Virus record (IMG/VR): IMGVR_UViG_3300032294_001387 | Coordinates: 1 to 45,475 of that record | Direction: 5' to 3' (one strand) | Source: a virus | DNA length: 45,475 bases | Shown here: in pieces, positions 1-6,693 of the stretch | How positions within the stretch are numbered: the stretch's first letter is position 1 | Layout of the letters: each line of letters opens with the position of its first letter | The notes under the pieces: model-generated | The model's database searches: none | Seen by the model: only the letters and a program-made list of their open reading frames with translations | What the model was told of the DNA's origin: nothing | Made by a program: the position numbers and the translations under genes

Positions 1-66
1 AATTATGATTATCCGTATTGGGCGGTTAATTTCTGGTTAATTCCGGGAACTTTTAGCGTAGATTAA
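1..66 (+). CDS. 3' end of an unidentified gene (partial)
   Basis: An open frame runs from the window edge to TAA at 64-66 and gives 21 codons rich in aromatic residues (ending GTFSVD). A hairpin terminator follows 12 bases later, which supports a true gene end. Too little is present to name a family. Confidence 0.45.
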   Translation, partial: NYDYPYWAVNFWLIPGTFSVD

Positions 67-78
67 TAATAAAAAAAT

Positions 79-110
79 AAGGCGGCGAGAAATTGCCGCC
101 TTATAATAAT
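79..110 (+). terminator. Rho-independent terminator
   Basis: Perfect 8-bp stem AAGGCGGC (79-86) / GCCGCCTT (95-102) with an 8-base loop, followed by TTATAATAAT. It sits just after the gene ending at 66. A-rich sequence on the other side could let it work in both directions. Confidence 0.7.
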
Positions 111-117
111 ATATTAT

Positions 118-250
118 ATGGTTTATTAGTTGGTGGTGTTGTTGGTGTTGTTGGTGTTTATTAGACACCAGGACCATCAGGACCATCAGGACCATCAGGA
201 GATATCAGGAGATATCAGGAGATTCCAGGATTTATGCACAACCAACAACG
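118..250. repeat. Low-complexity tandem repeat, collagen-like on both strands
   Basis: A GGT/GTT-rich stretch (131-158) is followed by three 9-base units GGACCATCA and three 10-base GGAGAT-type units up to about 231. GTTTATTAG occurs at both 121-129 and 156-164. The plus strand reads PGPSGPSGPSG in one frame; the minus strand reads GPDGPDGPDGPG before a stop. Stops bracket both readings and the 10-base units break the frame, so this looks like a decayed or recombinogenic collagen-like segment, not a gene. Confidence 0.5.
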
Positions 251-258
251 AGAGGATA

Positions 259-320
259 AAAAAAGAGGGATTTAAATCCATCCGAGCGGCAGCGGCCCAA
301 AGAGGGATTTAAAATCCCTC
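259..320 (-). terminator. Tandem terminators for the leftward gene block
   Basis: Read leftward, the perfect hairpin GAGGGATT-loop-AATCCCTC (302-320) comes right after the stop of the gene at 324. A second near-copy (GGATTTAAATCC, about 268-279) is followed by a T-run (CTCTTTTTTT, read leftward). The second copy carries the classical U-tract. Confidence 0.65.
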
Positions 321-323
321 CTA

Positions 324-536
324 TTAGGAACCATTATATACCCTCATAATATGATAACCAGCGTCTCTCATAATTTTAGTATAGCTATCTCTGATTGCCT
401 TAGCATCATCATAATTATAGGCGACGAATATCATATGAATTTCATCTGAGCTTTTACCTACTAGAGCATATCTAACACCCTCAATCCATTCATATTGAAG
501 TTCGTTATCAATCGGAATAAGTGTAATTTTAGACAT
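324..536 (-). CDS. Hypothetical protein, 70 aa
   Basis: Small soluble protein, no recognised family. Last gene of a four-gene leftward block (1278 to 324) starting at the promoter at 1311-1338, followed directly by tandem terminators. The start follows a GGGAGTAGTAAA Shine-Dalgarno region that overlaps the end of the gene ending at 541. It has an acidic, aromatic composition typical of accessory early phage proteins. Confidence 0.65.
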   Translation of the reverse strand: MSKITLIPIDNELQYEWIEGVRYALVGKSSDEIHMIFVAYNYDDAKAIRDSYTKIMRDAGYHIMRVYNGS

Positions 537-540
537 TTTA

Positions 541-750
541 CTACTCCCTGGACATAATGGTTATCAGGCGATGTTTATCAATTATTGCCTCGTCTTTAGT
601 CGAAAAAGGTATATACACTTCCTTATAATCGTGATCAATTAGGATTTTATAAAAGTATACGTTACTCTTTTCGTTATGTTCAACAGGGGTTATTAATACA
701 ATATAATCCGTGTTGATGTATACATCTCCGCTGGTTTTAATTAAAGCCAT
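541..750 (-). CDS. Hypothetical protein, 69 aa
   Basis: Unknown small protein. Alternating hydrophobic stretches (YINTDYIVLITPV, VYFYKILID) suggest a mainly beta fold. It ends in SRE four bases before the next gene and starts right after the upstream gene (752), so the three are probably translationally coupled. Upstream AGGAGAATAAG is a good ribosome binding site. Confidence 0.65.
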   Translation of the reverse strand: MALIKTSGDVYINTDYIVLITPVEHNEKSNVYFYKILIDHDYKEVYIPFSTKDEAIIDKHRLITIMSRE

Positions 751-751
751 C

Positions 752-1033
752 TTATTCTCCTACCTTCAATTCCACCCACCAGTGACTAGAATTAGCAATC
801 GTTGATCCGCCCTTAAACGGTTTCCATACCTCGCCATAATCAACTACGCTATACTTAATTCCCGCAGCGTTTAACCTTTCAGTTACATAATTACGCAATG
901 ACTCAGCGGTTACTCCGTTCTTATAAAAGTAACCACGGCGGACTAATATATTACCGTTACGCTTACGTGAAATAGAATCAGGATAACCGCCGAGAGCGTT
1001 TCGGGCCTTTTTGAGGTCGTTGATGGAGTTCAT
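752..1033 (-). CDS. Hypothetical protein, 93 aa
   Basis: Unknown. The N-terminal half is basic (KKARNALGG, SRKRNG) and the C-terminal half carries W and Y residues (SSHWWVELKVGE). It starts behind AAGGAGAGAG and lies in the middle of the 1278-324 leftward operon. A nucleic-acid-binding role is possible but not shown. Confidence 0.65.
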   Translation of the reverse strand: MNSINDLKKARNALGGYPDSISRKRNGNILVRRGYFYKNGVTAESLRNYVTERLNAAGIKYSVVDYGEVWKPFKGGSTIANSSHWWVELKVGE

Positions 1034-1047
1034 TTACTCTCTCCTTA

Positions 1048-1278
1048 TTAGGCCAGGCGATTAAGGTTATACATACGCCCACCGAATTCGTCCTCACAGT
1101 GAGAGACCGTAATATTCTCGCCGTCAATAACAATAGCGAGGCCCAGATTCTCCGAATAACCGATAAGCGGATTCTCGCTTTCACAACCCGCCCAGGTCTG
1201 ACGCTCAACGGCGTCCAGCGGCTTAAACTCGGTACGGGCGATAAGGGAGAACAGTTCAGCCTTAGTCGGGTAGTTCAT
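1048..1278 (-). CDS. Hypothetical protein, 76 aa
   Basis: First gene of the leftward operon driven by the promoter at 1311-1338, with an AGGAGAAAC ribosome binding site ahead of ATG at 1278. The product is acidic with a short beta-rich centre (LGLAIVIDGENITVSHCED). No family recognised. Open frames on the opposite strand here are longer in places, but only this frame has a Shine-Dalgarno and promoter. Confidence 0.65.
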   Translation of the reverse strand: MNYPTKAELFSLIARTEFKPLDAVERQTWAGCESENPLIGYSENLGLAIVIDGENITVSHCEDEFGGRMYNLNRLA

Positions 1279-1310
1279 GGGTTTCTCCTCAGTTTCAACC
1301 TTATGAACCT

Positions 1311-1338
1311 ATTATACCCTATTCTAGGAGAATGTCAA
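1311..1338 (-). promoter_or_regulatory. Sigma70-like promoter, leftward
   Basis: TTGACA (1333-1338) and TATAAT (1311-1316) on the minus strand with a 16-base spacer ending in GGG. Drives 1278 to 324. It is the mirror partner of the promoter at 1403-1430. Confidence 0.85.
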
Positions 1339-1402
1339 GCGGTATCTTAAGCATAAGGGAGATTTTTTTCAAAATATTTTTCTCTCCTATGGCCCAGCTG
1401 AC

Positions 1403-1430
1403 GCTTGACATTCTCGCAGGATAGGGTATA
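1403..1430 (+). promoter_or_regulatory. Sigma70-like promoter, rightward
   Basis: TTGACA (1403-1408), 16-base spacer ending AGGG, TATAAT (1425-1430). Drives the three genes from 1457 to 2151. Confidence 0.85.
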
Positions 1431-1456
1431 ATAAGTGTAGAATCAAGGAGAAAACT

Positions 1457-1627
1457 ATGACTCGTGCCGAACTTTTATTCGCCCTTAATAAATTCGCCCT
1501 TAATAGTGATTATTACGGTTATGACTGGGCCGAATTATATAATGATGATAGAATCTTTGAAGAATATAATAATGAAGAATTGCTAAACCTCTATAATCAC
1601 TATTTGAACTATGTTAAGGGAGAATAA
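1457..1627 (+). CDS. Hypothetical protein, 56 aa
   Basis: ATG at 1457 follows AAGGAGAAAACT, 27 bases after the -10 box of the divergent promoter. The product is acidic and very rich in Asn, Tyr and Leu (YNNEELLNLYNHYLNY) and probably helical. No family recognised. It ends two bases before the next start, whose ribosome binding site (GGGAG) lies inside this gene. Confidence 0.65.
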   Translation: MTRAELLFALNKFALNSDYYGYDWAELYNDDRIFEEYNNEELLNLYNHYLNYVKGE

Positions 1628-1629
1628 TA

Positions 1630-1857
1630 ATGCGCTATCATATCGACTGCACGAAATTTACCCGTGATAATATAGTTGCTATGCTAGAAGATCGCGGGTA
1701 TAATGAAACTAGTGAAGATATCTACTCGGTGAAATACGAATCTACTCACCAGGGTCAGGTCAAATATAAAATCAAATTCAATGAAGACGGCGTCGGTCAA
1801 ACGGGCTACGTCTATGTCTTTATTGATTATGACGGTAAACTGGTCTGTGATTACTAA
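1630..1857 (+). CDS. Hypothetical protein, 75 aa
   Basis: Second gene of the rightward trio. Mixed alpha/beta composition with Tyr-rich strands (YVYVFIDYDGKLVCDY at the C-terminus). No recognised domain. Start supported by AAGGGAGAATAATAATG. Confidence 0.65.
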   Translation: MRYHIDCTKFTRDNIVAMLEDRGYNETSEDIYSVKYESTHQGQVKYKIKFNEDGVGQTGYVYVFIDYDGKLVCDY

Positions 1858-1869
1858 TAGGAGAGCAAT

Positions 1870-2151
1870 ATGAAATATACAGTCACTAATAATCACCGTG
1901 ATGCTGGTATGACGGCTCTTATGGGCTATGTTAATACAACCTACGCTCGCCTAGTTGAAGTGTTCGGTCAGCCGATTAATGGATCCGGCGACGGTAAAGT
2001 CAATTCAGAATGGATTATTAAGTTCAACAACGGTGAAGTAGCTACCATTTATAACTATAAGACGGGAACGACGCCGACCGACGATTATGATTGGCATATC
2101 GGCGGTAATAAGAAATGGGTTGTCGCCGCGATATCGGCGTTGGTTGCCTAA
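1870..2151 (+). CDS. Conserved phage hypothetical protein, 93 aa
   Basis: The pattern LVEVFGQP...SEWIIKFNNGEVATIYNYKT...DWHIGG matches, from memory, a small protein family found across many unrelated phages; its function is unknown. Start behind TAGGAGAGCAAT. Last gene of the rightward trio, followed by a strong terminator at 2173. Family resemblance is recall only. Confidence 0.7.
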   Translation: MKYTVTNNHRDAGMTALMGYVNTTYARLVEVFGQPINGSGDGKVNSEWIIKFNNGEVATIYNYKTGTTPTDDYDWHIGGNKKWVVAAISALVA

Positions 2152-2172
2152 ACTAACCGTCTATAAAATAAA

Positions 2173-2196
2173 AGCCCGGATCTCTCCGGGCTTTTT
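2173..2196 (+). terminator. Rho-independent terminator
   Basis: Perfect 8-bp stem AGCCCGGA (2173-2180) / TCCGGGCT (2185-2192), TCTC tetraloop, then a T-run. It also has an A-run on the left and may stop leftward transcription. Confidence 0.9.
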
Positions 2197-2303
2197 CACG
2201 GGTATATACCGTATAATCCTCTTATTAACATATCCACTATGATAATAACAAATGTAATATACACTAATCCTATTAGGATACCTAGATAGTTTCTATTAAA
2301 CAT
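2196..2303 (-). CDS. Small membrane protein, 35 aa
   Basis: ATG at 2303 overlaps the stop of the upstream gene by eight bases and is preceded by GGAGTTG. The product is one hydrophobic segment (GILIGLVYITFVIIIVDML, residues 8-26) flanked by basic residues, so a single-span inner-membrane peptide. It ends at the edge of the shared terminator. Function unknown. Confidence 0.55.
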   Translation of the reverse strand: MFNRNYLGILIGLVYITFVIIIVDMLIRGLYGIYP

Positions 2304-2523
2304 CAACTCCTCCCATATATTTAATCCATTCATCCTCTGTAATACCATTCTGAATAAAGCGTAAAGCGTCGTCGGATAATTCAGGGAAAGCTTCTTGTAT
2401 TAAACATTTACCCGATTGCCAGGCTAAATAACGACTCTCAAATTCGTCCTGCTCATACAGGTCAAATTCCATAGTGTGTGTCTTATCTGTGAATGGAGAT
2501 TGACGGCTTATTCTGGCTGGCAT
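2296..2523 (-). CDS. Hypothetical protein, 75 aa
   Basis: Acidic small protein; the C-terminal half (AFPELSDDALRFIQNGITEDEWIKYMGG) looks like a short helical bundle. An internal Met at residue 18 (MEFDLYEQ) is a possible alternative start because the ribosome binding site for the first ATG is weak. Overlaps both neighbours by a few bases. Confidence 0.55.
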   Translation of the reverse strand: MPARISRQSPFTDKTHTMEFDLYEQDEFESRYLAWQSGKCLIQEAFPELSDDALRFIQNGITEDEWIKYMGGVDV

Positions 2524-2699
2524 TCTGGCGTCTCTTCGTAATGCATAGGGTAATGATACATTTGAGGGTAATCCTCATTTAGAACAATACAATAATTCTC
2601 TGCCTGCTCGTAGCTCATATAGGCGTCGCCATTGTATACCTTACCCTCGCTCGTTCGCCAGGCTATACAATATGCCTTATCGTTTCGCTTCTCTCGCAT
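2508..2699 (-). CDS. Hypothetical protein, 63 aa
   Basis: Tyr-rich small protein (DAYMSYEQAENYCIV, YPQMYHYPMHYEE). Its start overlaps the stop of the upstream gene by one base (TAATG), so translation is probably coupled. No family recognised. Confidence 0.6.
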   Translation of the reverse strand: MREKRNDKAYCIAWRTSEGKVYNGDAYMSYEQAENYCIVLNEDYPQMYHYPMHYEETPECQPE

Positions 2700-2890
2700 T
2701 AATATTTCTCCAGAGCGTCGAGCAGCAGCTTCGCCATATCAACTGATATTGCTACCTGCTCATATATTCTATTTCTATTGACTATATCATTCAGCTTATC
2801 ACGGAGATAATCAATACTACGGAGATAGGTATCGTCGAGATGCGCCGCTTTCTGCGCCTCTTCAAACCACTGTTTCTCTTGCGTCATCAT
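2699..2890 (-). CDS. Hypothetical helical protein, 63 aa
   Basis: Predicted mainly helical, with regular Leu/Ile spacing after residue 23 (YLRDKLNDIVNRNRIYEQ). Two consecutive ATG codons at 2890 and 2887; AAAGG lies just upstream. Part of the leftward run 3209 to 2196. Confidence 0.6.
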   Translation of the reverse strand: MMTQEKQWFEEAQKAAHLDDTYLRSIDYLRDKLNDIVNRNRIYEQVAISVDMAKLLLDALEKY

Positions 2891-2915
2891 TCGTGTACCT
2901 TTCGCTTAGACATAA

Positions 2916-3209
2916 TCAGTCCTCATGAACAATAAACACATGCCATACTAATGTTGTTAGGCGTCCCGTCTGAATAGTTTTAATATATTCATAATGCTTC
3001 TTATCATAGTCAGGCATTTCAAATCCTGTTCCGAATACGTGAAATACATATTTACGCATATCCTTCTTAGGATTTACAATAGCCCAAATAACAGGAGTAT
3101 AACCCTGTACCTGAATATCGAGAATCTCTGATCCTTTCGGCATCTCAATCTCGTATATAGAATTATGCCTAATATCTTCCCCGAGAGGGTATTTGAATAT
3201 CATTCTCAT
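2916..3209 (-). CDS. Hypothetical protein, 97 aa (DUF7352-like)
   Basis: The pattern EIEMPKGSEILDIQVQGYTPVIWAIV...FHVFGTGFEM resembles, from memory, the DUF7352 family of small phage and bacterial proteins of unknown function (hydrophobic beta-strand, VQ-x-W-A-V, GTG). First gene after the homing endonuclease insertion at 3335, reading away from it. Probably co-transcribed with the genes to 2196; I see no clear promoter in 3210-3265. Confidence 0.65.
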   Translation of the reverse strand: MRMIFKYPLGEDIRHNSIYEIEMPKGSEILDIQVQGYTPVIWAIVNPKKDMRKYVFHVFGTGFEMPDYDKKHYEYIKTIQTGRLTTLVWHVFIVHED

Positions 3210-3265
3210 TTATTACCTGCCTGTGTGGTTATAAGAATAAAAGTCATACTTTAATCTCTTTATCA

Positions 3266-3273
3266 TATAAATA
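3266..3273 (+). promoter_or_regulatory. T4-type late promoter (TATAAATA)
   Basis: Exact match to the T4 late promoter box, 62 bases upstream of the endonuclease start, in a region where all other genes read leftward. Gives this inserted gene its own expression. Confidence 0.75.
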
Positions 3274-3300
3274 GATTGCCCATCGCGATGCTTCAACATC

Positions 3301-3337
3301 CATGGGCTCTAATGCTAACAAGGAGCACCAGCCCATG
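3301..3337 (+). promoter_or_regulatory. Leader hairpin covering the endonuclease start codon
   Basis: CATGGGCT (3301-3308) pairs perfectly with AGCCCATG (3330-3337), which contains the ATG. The AGGAG ribosome binding site lies in the loop. The loop carries the box CTCTAATGCTAA...GGAGCACCAGC shared with the leaders at 17412-17436 and 44916-44943. Translation of this gene is probably damped by the stem. Confidence 0.6.
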
Positions 3338-3925
3338 TACTTATATTACGTATATGCATACATCAACAAGAAAACTAATCTTCCGTATTATATCGGTAAA
3401 GGCAAAGGCGACAGAGCATATGGTCGTCATGGCAGAATCAAAGTACCTAAAGATAAATCTAAGATACTAATATTAGAAAGTAACCTATCAAATGTAGGCG
3501 CATGTGCTATTGAACGCCGCCTGATCCGTTGGTATGGCAGAAAAGATATAGGCACAGGCATTCTCCTTAATATGACTAATGGTGGCGATGGCGTTGAACA
3601 GATTATATATTCAAAAGAGTCACGTCAAAAGATGTCGCTTGGTAATAAGAATAGGTTAGCCAGAGGCGAACACCCATTTGGTAAAGAAAACGCTCAGCGT
3701 CAGTTATCTGAAGGACGTCATCCATGGCAGGACTCAGAAGGCCAGAGAGAAAGAGGTAAAAGAGGAGGAGCCAGCAAATCCTCTAAAAAACTACAGTGGC
3801 TCAAAAAGCTCGGTGAACTCAACCGTAAACGCAGAGCAATATGCCCTCATTGTGGTAAAGAAGGCAATGCTAATATTATGCAAAGATGGCACTTCAATCG
3901 ATGCAAATCTCTTCTACCTCTTTAA
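3335..3925 (+). CDS. GIY-YIG homing endonuclease
   Basis: Selfish DNA endonuclease. The GIY-YIG domain is at residues 3-75: YVYAY (GIY equivalent), YYIGKG (YIG equivalent), then R and H residues of the active site. Residues about 105-150 hold NUMOD3-like helices ([24 protein letters not shown]). The C-terminus is a zinc finger (CPHCGKEG...RWHFNRC). ATG 3335 is chosen because the nuclease domain begins there and the ribosome binding site fits; an in-frame ATG at 3302 lies in the left arm of the leader hairpin. It is inserted against the local gene direction, and its 3' end overlaps the neighbour at 3894 by 32 bases. Confidence 0.88.
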   Translation: MYLYYVYAYINKKTNLPYYIGKGKGDRAYGRHGRIKVPKDKSKILILESNLSNVGACAIERRLIRWYGRKDIGTGILLNMTNGGDGVEQIIYSKESRQKMSLGNKNRLARGEHPFGKENAQRQLSEGRHPWQDSEGQRERGKRGGASKSSKKLQWLKKLGELNRKRRAICPHCGKEGNANIMQRWHFNRCKSLLPL

Positions 3926-4268
3926 CGTGTGAACATGTTCTCCTGTAAGAAAATGACGTACAGTTACATATAAGACCGCCACGAGAATTAAGAGAAACAG
4001 TGTAGGTCTTACCGTCACGTGGTATGCGAACAAAATTAGGCTCGGCGTCGCTATTAACGCTCCTATTAACCCGCCAACTGCGTATAACATTATCTTTAAA
4101 CAGGATTCTAACATTACCGTCCTCCTGAGTAAGTGTAAACCATTCGTCATTAAGATAAGGAGGAGCGTCGGATACTACGCCTATATAGTCGCTGTATTCT
4201 TTAACGACGCCAGCGGCATATCTATCTCTGGCGTCCCATCGTGGGTCACGCATTCTTACCTTATACAT
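3894..4268 (-). CDS. SWIM-type zinc finger protein, 124 aa
   Basis: The C-terminus reads YTVSL...[15 protein letters not shown]: the C-x-C...C-x-H pattern and hydrophobic frame of SWIM zinc fingers, which bind DNA or protein. The N-terminal 75 residues are unrecognised. Starts 12 bases downstream of the AAA+ ATPase gene, in the same operon from the promoter at 5129. Its last ten codons overlap the convergent homing endonuclease, so the tail may have been altered by that insertion. Confidence 0.65.
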   Translation of the reverse strand: MYKVRMRDPRWDARDRYAAGVVKEYSDYIGVVSDAPPYLNDEWFTLTQEDGNVRILFKDNVIRSWRVNRSVNSDAEPNFVRIPRDGKTYTVSLNSRGGLICNCTSFSYRRTCSHVKEVEEICID

Positions 4269-4280
4269 AGTCGTCTCCTA

Positions 4281-5102
4281 TTAGCGACAACAAGTAACAC
4301 GGCAAAGTTTTTCCCAATTCGGATTAGAACGGCGGAGATTAGCAATCTTAATAGCGATACGAAGGCTCAACTCGCGAAGAGACTCAGCGTGGATTTCAAT
4401 AAAAGAAACCACATCGGCTCTCTCTTCAATCGTAAGGTTATTCAGCATACCGTCTTCAATAACCTGACGGATACGAATAAGATAGTCACGGCGAGTCTTA
4501 AGAGAGAGATCAATATAATGAGCACGAGAGATAAGAGCCTCAAGATGTGGCGCAATCTTATGCCCACGGTCAACCATACCGTCCATATCGAGATTAGTAA
4601 TAAAGATTACCGTCCCGTTAAAGTCAAAAGTCGACGGGATAATCTCTGCCGTCTCTTCGTCAATAAACTTAGCCTCCGAACGCCAGGACACACGGCGGCG
4701 ATCTGTGGTATCACAACAAGCCTTCAAAAGATTGAGGGCAACATCATCATACATAATAGCATCAGCGTCATCAAACACGATAACCTGACCCTCGTTACGG
4801 TATTGATAAAGCGTCTTATAAAGACCAGTCGCCTTAACATAACCCTTAATAATCGTGTGATTATTTTCGCTCGGATCCCAGGCGTTCAAAGCACGCTCAA
4901 CCGTAAAAGACTTACCTAATCCCGGAGGACCAGAGACGATAAGAGCACGGGCATCGCCCTTAATAGAAGTTTCGGTTAGCGTAGATAGGATTTCAAAACG
5001 CTCGCGGATACGCTCTTCAATAGCATCATCGCTTTCGGCGACAGCGTCAACGGCGGCGATAGCATCTGCTTTCGGACGGGTATTACGATAACCACGAGCC
5101 AT
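4281..5102 (-). CDS. AAA+ ATPase, 273 aa
   Basis: Walker A GPPGLGKS (residues 58-65), Walker B VIVFDDAD (107-114), sensor 1 Asn in VIFITN (170), and an arginine-rich segment about 190-205. The family is found in several large phages; the partner is not evident. Such ATPases remodel protein-DNA complexes, but the substrate here is unknown. First gene behind the promoter at 5129-5157, co-transcribed with the SWIM gene, so the zinc protein could be its adaptor (inference). Confidence 0.85.
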   Translation of the reverse strand: MARGYRNTRPKADAIAAVDAVAESDDAIEERIRERFEILSTLTETSIKGDARALIVSGPPGLGKSFTVERALNAWDPSENNHTIIKGYVKATGLYKTLYQYRNEGQVIVFDDADAIMYDDVALNLLKACCDTTDRRRVSWRSEAKFIDEETAEIIPSTFDFNGTVIFITNLDMDGMVDRGHKIAPHLEALISRAHYIDLSLKTRRDYLIRIRQVIEDGMLNNLTIEERADVVSFIEIHAESLRELSLRIAIKIANLRRSNPNWEKLCRVTCCR

Positions 5103-5128
5103 AATATATCTCCTTCAATCTATATTTC

Positions 5129-5157
5129 ATTATACCTCTGTTCGGAGAAAAAGTCAA
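5129..5157 (-). promoter_or_regulatory. Sigma70-like promoter, leftward
   Basis: TTGACT (5152-5157), 17-base spacer ending AGG, TATAAT (5129-5134) on the minus strand. Drives the AAA+ ATPase and SWIM genes. Confidence 0.85.
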
Positions 5158-5170
5158 CGTCTTTTTTCAC

Positions 5171-5200
5171 AAAAAAGAGCCCGACCTTATGGCCGAGCTC
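5171..5200 (-). terminator. Rho-independent terminator, leftward
   Basis: Read leftward, a 10-bp stem (5191-5200 with 5177-5186, two G-U pairs) and a 4-base loop, then TTTTTT. Ends the operon of the membrane protein at 5228 and insulates the promoter at 5129. Confidence 0.85.
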
Positions 5201-5227
5201 TCGTTTATATTCGAACGTAAACTAAGT

Positions 5228-5662
5228 TTACTTATCTGTCTTCATAGGACCGAAGATAGGGGCAGGAATAGGTAGAATAGGAAAGTTACCTCTATCAAGC
5301 GGCTTATCCTTACACTCCCGTGCCATTGTTATAACCCTATCATATAAGTCTGCTGTTTGCCTATCTTTATATGAAATATAAGCATATATTCTGTCGTCGT
5401 TACGCATCATATAGAATCCAAGGGCACCAATAATAGTAAGCAACAGAACAATCATACCCGTTAGGATAGGATTGAACTTATATACTTCAGCTGCCTTGTT
5501 TACTATATTCTCATACATTGATGTCTTATCCTCCTTTTGTGGAGGTGCCTCATCTATTATATTACCTTCCTCGTCAACTGGCACGTCCTCTGGGACTTCA
5601 CTCGCTTCATTAGGCGGCGATTTAGTCACCTTTGTTCTTGTTATTTTTGGTCTCAATGCCAT
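5228..5662 (-). CDS. Single-span membrane protein, 144 aa
   Basis: Residues 1-60 are Pro/Glu-rich and probably disordered. Residues about 66-87 (NPILTGMIVLLLTIIGALGF) form one transmembrane helix. The rest is a short soluble tail with a Pro-rich end (PILPIPAPIFGP). No lipobox or signal peptidase site. It lies downstream of the gene at 6176, sharing a transcript that ends at 5171. Function unknown. Confidence 0.7.
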   Translation of the reverse strand: MALRPKITRTKVTKSPPNEASEVPEDVPVDEEGNIIDEAPPQKEDKTSMYENIVNKAAEVYKFNPILTGMIVLLLTIIGALGFYMMRNDDRIYAYISYKDRQTADLYDRVITMARECKDKPLDRGNFPILPIPAPIFGPMKTDK

Positions 5663-5666
5663 ATTG

Positions 5667-6176
5667 TCATCCTGTCCAATTTATATAAACATTAAACTTC
5701 TTCGCATCTTCATCATCTACTTCTCTCTTGACGCGAAACTTCACGCCTTGAAACTCCCATATGTGAACATCGTTAGCTTCAAATTTTTGATAATTAGAAT
5801 CATCGCCAAATTTCTGACTCATAGCAAATGTTGGCCAACCAATACCGGGATTATTAGCATAAAAGTATACACCGAGATTAGCACCAGACTTATCGATACC
5901 AGATATATCTCCTCCGATATCACAACTACTCCAGGCATCGTGACCTATCCAGCATAATAGGTCTGGCTGTGGTTTCTTATTCTGAAACATGGCGGTTATG
6001 TTGTTATGTGAATAATCACTGCTACCGTTATCAAACATATGAACACGGAAACCGAAATCGCTGCTTTCTAAACCAAACTCACCTAGTCCATCATCGTCAT
6101 TCCACCAGTATGGCCATCCGTCTTCTCTTGAAGGCACTGTACCCCATTGAACACAAACTCTTACTGGCATTGACAT
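5667..6176 (-). CDS. Hypothetical Trp-rich protein, 169 aa
   Basis: Rich in Trp, Gly and Asp (WPYWWNDDDG near residue 21, IGHDAWSS, NPGIGWPTF), with beta-strand patterns toward the C-terminus. Resembles a compact beta-sandwich or binding domain, but no family is recognised. Starts behind AGGAGAATTCAA just after the terminator at 6191-6219, and is followed after four bases by the membrane protein at 5662, suggesting the two act together. Confidence 0.65.
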   Translation of the reverse strand: MSMPVRVCVQWGTVPSREDGWPYWWNDDDGLGEFGLESSDFGFRVHMFDNGSSDYSHNNITAMFQNKKPQPDLLCWIGHDAWSSCDIGGDISGIDKSGANLGVYFYANNPGIGWPTFAMSQKFGDDSNYQKFEANDVHIWEFQGVKFRVKREVDDEDAKKFNVYINWTG

Positions 6177-6190
6177 TTGAATTCTCCTAT

Positions 6191-6219
6191 GAAAAAGGGA
6201 GCAGTCGAAACTACTCCCT
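6191..6219 (-). terminator. Rho-independent terminator, leftward
   Basis: Read leftward: 10-bp stem AGGGAGTAGT/ACTGCTCCCT (one G-U pair) closed by a TTCG tetraloop, followed by TTTTT. Ends the methylase-helicase operon. Confidence 0.9.
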
Positions 6220-6246
6220 CTGGGCTACATCGCACTGCAGAACTAT

Positions 6247-6693
6247 TTAGGTTGAAAAGCTCGTCACATCTGTTGAACCGAACCATTCCCTCATCTTATT
6301 ATATTCGTAATCTGTTTGTTCAGATAGGCGTGTGTTAGGATCTAATGTGTTGCCCATAATAATATTGCCCCCACCCAGACGAGCAATGCACATATCTACG
6401 TTATCCCTCATAATATCTACACCATAGATATCCTTTAGAGCATCCTGTTCTGACATATTAAAGTGAAACATCTTTAGATACTTCACAGGCACCAGAAACT
6501 GACCATCACCACAAGCAGGATCAATAACAGTCTTACCTGGTGCGAATGTATTAATATCCATCTTTTGTAGAATCTCTATGACCAGATCTGTTGGTGTGAA
6601 TACCTCTCCGGTTTTCTTTACACGATCAGACATACGGTCTACGCCAGACATATATCCGTGTTGGTCAGCCAGTTCTTTAATCTTATCCCACAT
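6247..6693 (-). CDS. Short N6-adenine DNA methylase-like protein, 148 aa
   Basis: GEVFTPTDLVIEIL and DPACGDGQF (residues 58-66, SAM-binding motif I) then IYGVDI (motif II) are typical of N-6 adenine methylases. The catalytic NPPY motif is missing: the protein ends soon after GNTLDPN. It is therefore a SAM-binding half, possibly inactive alone, perhaps a regulatory partner of the full methylase just upstream, whose stop it overlaps by 11 bases. It could also be a truncated methylase; the intact ribosome binding site and frame argue it is still expressed. Confidence 0.75.
   Translation of the reverse strand: MWDKIKELADQHGYMSGVDRMSDRVKKTGEVFTPTDLVIEILQKMDINTFAPGKTVIDPACGDGQFLVPVKYLKMFHFNMSEQDALKDIYGVDIMRDNVDMCIARLGGGNIIMGNTLDPNTRLSEQTDYEYNKMREWFGSTDVTSFST

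Larger units (their letters stand above)
1311..1430. repeat. Inverted repeat of two divergent promoters
   Basis: 1311-1341 and 1400-1430 are inverted copies of a 31-base sequence with only three mismatches, spanning both the -35 and -10 boxes. The 58 bases between them have no gene. The two small-gene blocks therefore share one duplicated promoter. Confidence 0.8.

Noticed and set aside
118-250. CRISPR array
   Set aside because: Units are 9-10 bases and contiguous, with no spacers.
130-312. 60-residue plus-strand open frame over the tandem repeat
   Set aside because: Translation is low complexity (repeated HQD), no ribosome binding site, and both terminators for the leftward block lie in its end.
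978-1208. Leftward 76-residue frame overlapping two small genes
   Set aside because: It lies in another frame across the genes at 752 and 1048, which both have ribosome binding sites; its Arg/Leu-rich product looks like a shadow.
2891-2915. Eight-codon leftward open frame MSKRKVHE
   Set aside because: Too short to support; the segment mainly supplies the ribosome binding site for the gene starting at 2890.
4389-4919. 176-residue plus-strand frame
   Set aside because: It lies antisense within the AAA+ ATPase gene, whose Walker motifs are clear; no promoter or ribosome binding site.
6244-6250. Leftward CTAAATA before the 6176 gene
   Set aside because: A strong terminator lies between it and the gene, and it overlaps the stop of the methylase gene; likely a chance match in AT-rich DNA.
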